Below are positions 60,201-64,000 of a stretch of DNA of 64,000 bases, piece after piece. Numbering within the stretch: the stretch's first letter is position 1; every line of letters begins with the position of its first letter. Position numbers and translations under genes: made by a program. Below the pieces are notes generated by a model. That model had not been told where the DNA came from, made no database searches, and saw only the letters and a list, made by a program, of their open reading frames with translations. The stretch is from Clostridia bacterium. GTDB lineage: Bacteria > Bacillota > Clostridia > Oscillospirales > Acutalibacteraceae. Location: the NCBI GenBank assembly GCA_017435665.1, contig JAFSEP010000053.1:1-64000 (forward strand), read 5' to 3'.

Positions 60201-63200
60201 TCTTCATCTGGCTTATGAAGTTCCTTACAAACAACACAACAATTATCAATCTCCTCGGTGATCTTCTCGGCTATGACCTTAGCTACACAGAAGGCGCATC
60301 ACGTGAAGATATGTTCACAGGTAAGGAAGGCGACGAGCTTTCACCGTTACTTGATGAAATCCTCACAATGGCTATTGAAAATCCGGAAGGTCTTGTAGAT
60401 CTCATCGTTTCAATCTTCACAGATTATGAGGTTGACAAGGTAACACCCGTCAGCTTCACAGCAAGCAGCATTGGTGAAACACACTATCCGTTTGCTGAAA
60501 ACGAAGCAGAGGAAGATGAAATCGACCTTTCAGGCACAATTTCAAGAGTTCAGGTAGCTCTTGCTACTGATAATCTTAACCTTGTTATCAATAATGTTCT
60601 TGATATGCTCAAGGATATGCTCACAGGCGAAGAAGGTCTTATAGACTTCGTTGAATTCGCTGAGGGTGAGGAAGTAACACTCAGAACAATTATCAACAAG
60701 GTATTTGCAGAAGCACTTTATAACAATGAATCATTTAATGAAATCATTGTTATGCTCGTTGAATTACTCGGCTCAGGTGAAGAGGGCGAAGCTGACATTA
60801 TCAGCGTTGTTCTTGATATCCTTGCCGATTCAGGCATGAACCTTACACCGCAGTCTGTTCTTGCAGCTGCAGAAGCAACACTTACAGCAGACTATGCTGC
60901 AAAGGCTCTCGAGAACTTTGAAGCTCTCATCGGTGATTCCACAAAGTGGAGCGAAATCATCAAGAAGGCTGAGTTCATCGGTCCCTCAGAAGAAAATGTA
61001 AATGTTGTTTACAATAAGGTGGACGAAAAGACAAACGAAGACGGTTCAGATGCAACAACAGTTGAGAAGTTCACATTTGAAGTACTTACCTACAAGCTTC
61101 CCGTACTTGAAGACGGTCAGCAGAAGGTTGACGCTGACGGCAACAAGGTATTCACAGAACCCGTTACAGTTTGGAAGAACGGCGACAAGTACTATGCACC
61201 TGTCGGTGTTCAGGACGGTGAAGAAGCAGGCGTTCACTTCGCAACTGCTGATCCGTTTGCAACAGAAGTGACAATTCCCGAAGGCGCAGTTATTGAAAAC
61301 GTTAAGGAAGAATTACAGAATCAGTTTGTTCTTAACTTCGACTGGGGCTTTGAAGCAGGTATAACAAAGGAAGCTATGGATGCTAACAAGGCACTCCTTT
61401 CAGACATCCTCTGGACACTCCTTTCTAACCTCAGACCCGTTCTTGAGCTCATTATGATCGGCGGTAAGCTTACCGTATTCGATAAGATCGGCATCAAGGG
61501 CTTCGAAGGCTATGCAGGCGTATTCTATCCCCTTATGATCGCTCTCGGCTTTGACACATTCAAGACTGAGGCAGTTCTCAGAACAACAGTTGATGACCTT
61601 GGTCAGACAACCACAACAACTGTTATTGACGAAGAAGGCAACACCGTTCTCAGAGTTATGACAGCTGAAGAGCTCGAAGAATACTCAGAGGAAACAAACG
61701 GCAGAGCACTTCTTGACGCAGTACTTAACATCATCTTCGCTCTTGTTGATGCTCTTGCAGACAACCCGATCAAGGCTATTGAAACCTTACTTCCGGGTCT
61801 TGCATACCTCATCGACAGCGGCGCACTTGATACAATTATCGGCAACCTTCTCAAGCCGCTTACAGCTCTTGTTGTTAAGCTCGACGAAATCTTTGCAGTT
61901 GACCTTATGGGTCTTATCAAGAACTTCCTTGGTAACCTTGTAACAGAAAATATCGAGCTCCTTCCCAAGAAGGGCGAAGGCGATGCAACTGATGCAGCAG
62001 CATTCGCAGCAGCAGCAACAGCTCAGGATGCACTCAACACAATTGAAGGCACTGAGGCTGATGTAAACAACGGCACAGACGAAGGCACAGACATTGACGT
62101 TTCTGACTTCATCACACCCGTAGCTCTCGACGATACCGCAACAGGTACAGAGGAAGGCGAAGAGAAAGAAGAAGCAGAGACAAAGGGTCTCTCACTTATG
62201 GATATCATTGATATGCTCAGAGCTGAAAACGCTCCCACGCTTACTATCAAGGAAATCCTTATGCAGATCCTCAGACGTGTAACTATTAACGGTACACAGC
62301 TTACAACAATCCTCGGCGGTGAAGACATCTTCCAGAGACTCGGCTCATGCGCATGGTTCGAAGGTTCAAGCATGGATATCGTAACCGAAAAAGCAAAGCT
62401 TGAGGAAACACCCACTATCGCTCACAGAGTGGCTGATGTTTACACAGCTGATAAGGAAACAGTTCTCTTACAGATCTTCAACTGGATCGTATTCTCAGAA
62501 GATATCAAGGCTCTCCTTGTTGAGCTTCTCAATATCGATATGAGCGAAAAGGCTCCCGTTCAGAAGACAACCGAGCTTTCAGTCACAACAGGCGAAGGCG
62601 AAGAGGCTGTTACAACAAAGACAACTTATAATGAATATAAGTATACAGTAACTGTTGACGGTGCTGAAACAGACGTAATCGTTTATAAGGCACTCGACGC
62701 AGAGGGCAATGAGCTTGAAGGTTACTTCACAATTGCTGACGGCAAGGCAACTGCAACAACAGTTCCCGCTGATGCAACAGTAATCGCAGTTTACCTGCCC
62801 GAAACATTCGATATCGCAACACTCCTTCCCGATCTTCTTAACTACATCTTCGAGTCACCCGAAGGCGTTGAAGAGCTTCTCATCGACCTGCTTTCATGGT
62901 ATGACCTCGACTATGCAGATGTAAGATTTGATCTTGGCGAGCTTGAGCTTGACAATGAAATAGTAGTTGACTATGACAAGGTCGGCGTAAGCAAGGAAGA
63001 TATCGAACAGCTTCCCGCAGAGGTTGACGAGCTTATCAGCGCAGCTATCCCCGTACTCCTTTCAGTATTCGGCGGTGACCTGGGCGATATGATGAACGTT
63101 GAAATCACAGGCACAACAGCAACAGAGGTTGTTAACGAGCTTGTGGCAGGTCTCCTTACAGACGAAATGCTCAACGGTCTTATCGAAATGCTCGTTAAGG

Positions 63201-64000
63201 CAATCGGCTCAGAAACAGTTTCACCCATCCTTGATTATGTTAAGATTGCAGGTATTGACCTTTCACCCGCTGCATTCGCAAACGGTGCAACAAGTGCTCT
63301 CGGCGATATCCTTACTTATGAGGAAGACGGCGAAACAAAGGCATACGCTAACTGGGCTGAAGTAGAAAAGGCTTATGCTGAAACAGTAAATGCAACTGAA
63401 AAGATTAAGTTCAATGAAGCTGACGAAGCTGAAACAGAAGTTGAAATTTGGGCAGTTGAGGTTGACGCAGTTGACGAAAACGGCGACGTTATCCTTGATG
63501 ACGAAGGCAACGCAACAAAGACAACCGTAACTCTTTACAAGACAGCAGACGGTAAGTTCTACGAAAAGAAGGTAACTCTCGCAACAGAAACAGTTCCTGC
63601 TAAGACAGAATATGTTGAAACAGAAATTGACACAACTGATGCAGTAGTTACAACAACAAAGGTTTATACAAAGCTTTACGATACAAAGTGGAATGTCACA
63701 AACGTTGGCGACGTATTCGCTATCCTTGTTGATATCCTTGCACCTCTCGGTGCTCTTATGAACCTGGTAATGTTCGAAGAAGACCTCGTTCTTCTTGACG
63801 GCATAACAATCACCGGCGGTGACGGTTATGACCGTGGTCTTGTACCCCTCTTTGAAATGCTCGGTATCGGTGCTATCGCTTCCAAGTATGAGATGCTCTA
63901 TGACATCGGTCTTGCAGAAGACGGTTCACTGGACGTTCGTGCAGTTCTTGATGAATTCCTCAGCTACATTTGGGATGCTGAAGATAATTGGGATAACGTA
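51233..64000 (+). CDS. Giant secreted repeat protein (partial, at least 4256 residues)
   Basis: From ATG 51233 the frame stays open to the window edge, exactly 4256 codons, with no stop seen. AAGGAGG lies seven bases before the start. MKLGKKILSTILAITMIITS... up to SSLAA is a signal peptide. The body is leucine-rich, acidic and mostly helical in look, with a long-period repeat. One landmark, in the form (I)xGxxGYxxxxxPLxxALG, occurs as GNKGYSRAIAPIFEALNLG, GINGYQTVILPLLRAFGLE, GFEGYAGVFYPLMIALGFD and GGDGYDRGLVPLFEMLGIG; a weaker first copy is NLVLPLFNLLGIT. Each of the first four is followed by a TIVxLLPNL-type segment. EF-hand-like loops lie near residues 1445, 1500 and 1912. No enzyme motif is recognised. 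It should be a very large exported surface protein; the anchor lies beyond the window. Confidence 0.85.
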   Translation, partial: MKLGKKILSTILAITMIITSVSVCFSSLAADSYGETLVNTINAHYAGLAQSLKDGDVDIDSGVVTIAPDTYESGWYSVAKAYAKYVFEGTDGVKVGTVYDTYLAVLEKIDECENYYTDVDYAQILEVFAFGDKTTGNYSNAGTKFVITVGSGYDILAWDSIAEMAAGADRDYYRTEMTFSMEGDAGVYTLGNYSVNANFDGYDPDNEANKTIVAGLADAMQDIVDLYVDWAAGNASTTDTEILGVSFNAFETIAPSTGATATELWDQYIKANVGGVSFDEAKSRVDASINRDKIQAVVDQYKQPILDLLDDYDEMKSAYDAGTGDMNALVKDNDGNVSEGNLAALYKQVADLVNALNADDYAVSAQNLMGDVWTNIVDRFEKMELMLSRRYAAFYADTLAELLNRVVPTYDKNDEAAVEAWLAEDSEDRLAAEAWIIEAQSLLINLETRVADLDGTQYIYWENESLEENPYSHVEDSKYAQGSAYADDATKFNRVNKNAVDALLTKIDTVSLDTEAGNYAGIKTQLDNLMADTLIKPMTLEGLMAHFDEFHTLYSRANALKNSAATDKGDETIFRLIFGDPVDALDAYEDWLFAITDHAAEKAYEQYLTLYKYWEHDGLDDKTGTPATPGITFYNYEAIISYYEFAYDGPATIVWLNSKYAWFNPTDENWTIEKLNEQRDLIVENAYAPAVEFEEGVKVLRSATPGSDGRVDKAILKQLFSSTGAGGYKFVSGIVNLDWRIVTDYVNNIAVIMKDGSPSTKSDAEVKALLGGVVAALDDMLSSEDLGIVLDSIMASGATTGGLGKAAYTFQYTNHNGQKVTVKADDEIETIIEWLLNMIYKILYGGTLQTVIMGLYGMLGGVLSTEIGKLINSTISNGDVLILNFINGMLPLYPHLFSQKSVKAIRGGGSGQHRFASERWARLFGPISGGSAAFTCPEIGGTFNYPIVAAAFDAIPYTDVSAKPPVLSAFNVHASSWDGLDTSTWNATFNADGTVDDHGAWRIGINGANATATQNRNDFLRSMTASGGALGYVLNCLLSGKTLAPTLDLGTLGASIGVAIKVSDDGLLSIYDNLVLPLFNLLGITEGVIQTPDLLTTMNNLGMSDPLMSTDESGDQTKLQQQTTASYYVWKAIFNPILNWLENTLAANPVATIVQLLPNLLAAIEYNQIFPKIANCGLALYITDIDILGFIPIAGLISQLKNALYVLRVGDLLGDLLLNKMGLTFENGLDGLLTGGVTNEAGQYMTGLLGLKRIEAKPTITADNSGQYLLTYKENIPVDANGEIIYDNEVDSKTAVGTTKSTNWNTSSKQSATDNPDYRPYIQDGWYYQCGGLAQTIANLVGFETYLNFIEWYKRDTFAGKPGTGKSYVYGKFPLHIPVNRLIAQGTVIPANNATYSYLDRNNNRVYSYHINVDNGALLLTLFRWLMDDGFINQIKPLINPLLLKDTDNDGDLSDEVSILDTIGGGLAGIGDYVAGILIALLNEYLIEYIPYQDPMTSYIDDTNNDGDYADGIAGLWLSTGGFSVNEYLRQYLGINNLSETENAETYNAIVADSATYTANNKFNAEDASIIAQADLAVANLDKMIGGAIPVVLDLLGPMLGDLLGGIQINGQALFPADFVEHMFDGVKSLEDVFTKIVLNKELFDVLMNLLLGTKTTDGLISNLLGSGDEVIVKVGEVSYRQYEYTSGTETKYLYKELDAEGNEKDGYFEITEKDGTQEVKSASAPSGVQLTASVPGIGILDQLFEAFKNLGIDITVAGFYRSLFGPLSNTGDHKAGSFSEDYYAYNESVAKFWELNADHFNGSVVSTHANVATRAKAYIAVLEEMTLADLYAPTYEEGFEWFDYDGATAEAKFESLVDTLLSFLTPINGILGFLLSGQNITLLNALTLRGNKGYSRAIAPIFEALNLGLTWGDTNNDGVVSQAEYDAYYIATPSSASQRLTIYKESPLKEVLYTIGDLIFAEEGFINRPISTIVNLLPNLFYALYSYPEFEWVWSGSAWVQEPVMATDAFGNEIGQARTNNLAAAVKNLIRPVSELLENVDPVLSRFINLNLDELLDEFLNLENTLNDAVGGLFSSAAARKSQTIGGTTYNEYTYKDVLGETVTVYVALDATTGEELMDVAFYSLVNGTMRPTTVPLGTQLKAEYESELRIFDFASLAATSAFVYEQKLSARPANPGSADSDTSTFTHFTSSPGMVLITLFRSILSTEALDSIASMLLTTLTKEGTMDELSEEEYKRYENIINGIVGRLTEVVKTAEGAPKGQRVDLVTSILISLLTDYMVDDPYAYFYELQGNPAVGGSMSNDWKEKYAMVHTGHDWESTEEYFTKDKVEDAISNLDYVIANAVPGVLTSLVDNNVLSMDLFEGVELSEDAVLMDLLEDVVMKNVFTDDIMTVICSAIARTFGGLGSTGDIIFGLLGELGYDVSAEGYLFNDDGSQTPFYSFLSYGYDSITLNADGSVTAKIGGKDAEVTWAQVAENHRKLTVDGETFDVLMFNDEGQVQYIGANNNNVYVNTQVQAVDKDGNPVVDEDGKAVMAVDTEGNPVYTVQLDEIPSQNVIRIPAYTKTVAVSYDPVTGEKIETVTYEAVKYTDWTVTFDADDKAVYTPVEKTAYKVINPDNLSDDDKAYLEEIGMEIPEAVNAGWDWGLANAGNTFEAKKAKFVEIHWTMIQPLEPIFRFLLLGEDLVFFDGLRIVGINGYQTVILPLLRAFGLEEAIDNIPTEDSDRFLNVYPGETDARAYDHLMTFEEYKGYCEDYGMGVAMEEIVDQILLLVRLVATYPVSTLATAIPTLVYFILGDGAVSLIENLLLGLTTLTNRLQEIVSIRINTIGAGLIEALAMSDWTNFQNALMSYTGFNEDGTLMDEATNVVELNLTDTILKVLAGIEFQLKAATETEAAVMAGIYSFTETYSADQEAWLVQDATQGLDAEEDADEIAKISKDVKQTYRAEHIKELLKQIAGLGDDTADDSEGDGYVDISATGQVSVSPGEFFIWLMKFLTNNTTIINLLGDLLGYDLSYTEGASREDMFTGKEGDELSPLLDEILTMAIENPEGLVDLIVSIFTDYEVDKVTPVSFTASSIGETHYPFAENEAEEDEIDLSGTISRVQVALATDNLNLVINNVLDMLKDMLTGEEGLIDFVEFAEGEEVTLRTIINKVFAEALYNNESFNEIIVMLVELLGSGEEGEADIISVVLDILADSGMNLTPQSVLAAAEATLTADYAAKALENFEALIGDSTKWSEIIKKAEFIGPSEENVNVVYNKVDEKTNEDGSDATTVEKFTFEVLTYKLPVLEDGQQKVDADGNKVFTEPVTVWKNGDKYYAPVGVQDGEEAGVHFATADPFATEVTIPEGAVIENVKEELQNQFVLNFDWGFEAGITKEAMDANKALLSDILWTLLSNLRPVLELIMIGGKLTVFDKIGIKGFEGYAGVFYPLMIALGFDTFKTEAVLRTTVDDLGQTTTTTVIDEEGNTVLRVMTAEELEEYSEETNGRALLDAVLNIIFALVDALADNPIKAIETLLPGLAYLIDSGALDTIIGNLLKPLTALVVKLDEIFAVDLMGLIKNFLGNLVTENIELLPKKGEGDATDAAAFAAAATAQDALNTIEGTEADVNNGTDEGTDIDVSDFITPVALDDTATGTEEGEEKEEAETKGLSLMDIIDMLRAENAPTLTIKEILMQILRRVTINGTQLTTILGGEDIFQRLGSCAWFEGSSMDIVTEKAKLEETPTIAHRVADVYTADKETVLLQIFNWIVFSEDIKALLVELLNIDMSEKAPVQKTTELSVTTGEGEEAVTTKTTYNEYKYTVTVDGAETDVIVYKALDAEGNELEGYFTIADGKATATTVPADATVIAVYLPETFDIATLLPDLLNYIFESPEGVEELLIDLLSWYDLDYADVRFDLGELELDNEIVVDYDKVGVSKEDIEQLPAEVDELISAAIPVLLSVFGGDLGDMMNVEITGTTATEVVNELVAGLLTDEMLNGLIEMLVKAIGSETVSPILDYVKIAGIDLSPAAFANGATSALGDILTYEEDGETKAYANWAEVEKAYAETVNATEKIKFNEADEAETEVEIWAVEVDAVDENGDVILDDEGNATKTTVTLYKTADGKFYEKKVTLATETVPAKTEYVETEIDTTDAVVTTTKVYTKLYDTKWNVTNVGDVFAILVDILAPLGALMNLVMFEEDLVLLDGITITGGDGYDRGLVPLFEMLGIGAIASKYEMLYDIGLAEDGSLDVRAVLDEFLSYIWDAEDNWDNV
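54440..63870 (+). repeat. Long-period protein-coding repeat inside the giant gene
   Basis: Copies of the PLxxALG landmark lie near 54465, 56930, 59340, 61520 and 63830, spaced about 2.2-2.5 kb. The LLPNL-type landmark lies near 54700, 57160, 59600 and 61790 with the same spacing. Copies are diverged, so repeats are seen in protein, not as near-identical DNA. Confidence 0.7.

Noticed and set aside
51783..63365. Many alternative frames inside the giant gene
   Set aside because: All are shadows of the single continuous frame that has the signal peptide and ribosome site.

Overview
The window looks like chromosome from a low- to moderate-GC, Gram-positive, spore-forming anaerobe of the Clostridia, most probably a gut or rumen Oscillospirales/Ruminococcaceae-type bacterium. 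Support: strong AAAGGAGG ribosome sites with ATG, GTG and TTG starts; consensus TTGACA-17-TATAAT promoters before most transcription units; a YpeB spore-germination protein, a SpoIID-type protein and a class B-like sortase; GPH sugar symporters beside glycosidases; Gram-positive signal peptides. The lineage is inferred, not searched.

Layout. 0-4.2 kb: tRNA-Arg, an unusual MFS transporter, a DUF2156 protein and a GNAT. 4.2-13.1 kb: mostly single-gene units: a secreted GH5 glucanase-like enzyme, a flavin reductase-like protein, a TIM-barrel protein, a secreted alpha/beta-hydrolase with Cys at the nucleophile elbow, a secreted clostripain-like (C11) peptidase, a HAD phosphatase and a GtaA-like six-hairpin protein. 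13.4-15 kb: GPH symporter. 15.2-20.1 kb: a striking five-gene operon (SCP2-like protein, class III aminotransferase, split transketolase, second SCP2-like protein) whose product I cannot name. 20.3-24.1 kb: secreted phosphoesterase, glnA, secreted esterase. 24.2-30.9 kb: leftward operon cysteine desulfurase, thiI, pncC, sortase, permuted SpoIID protein. 31-39.8 kb: ypeB, a MITE-like element in the leader of a GPH symporter, then an operon zinc-finger/DUF2628 protein, gph, rarA, tex. 39.9-50.5 kb: a GH36-like glycosidase, a self-contained gene for a 31-residue amphipathic peptide, a secreted Ig-like protein, an agr-type LytTR/HPK10 pair, a GH20-GNAT-TraX operon (TraX frameshifted). 51.2-64 kb: one secreted protein of at least 4256 residues, running off the window.

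Themes. Intracellular glycosidases plus GPH/MFS importers fit import and cytoplasmic cleavage of small glycans, alongside secreted hydrolases. Several exported proteins end in a short, aromatic, amphipathic helix; one is bracketed by a Cys/His cluster, and the free 31-residue peptide resembles such a tail. Intergenic DNA is rich in hairpin elements, several with a C-GAA-G triloop; two inverted-repeat elements sit immediately after apparent transcription starts. The best candidates for undescribed biology are the SCP2/aminotransferase/transketolase operon, the Cys-His tail and related helices with the 31-residue peptide, the permuted SpoIID protein with a degenerate CinA-like domain, and the giant repeat protein.
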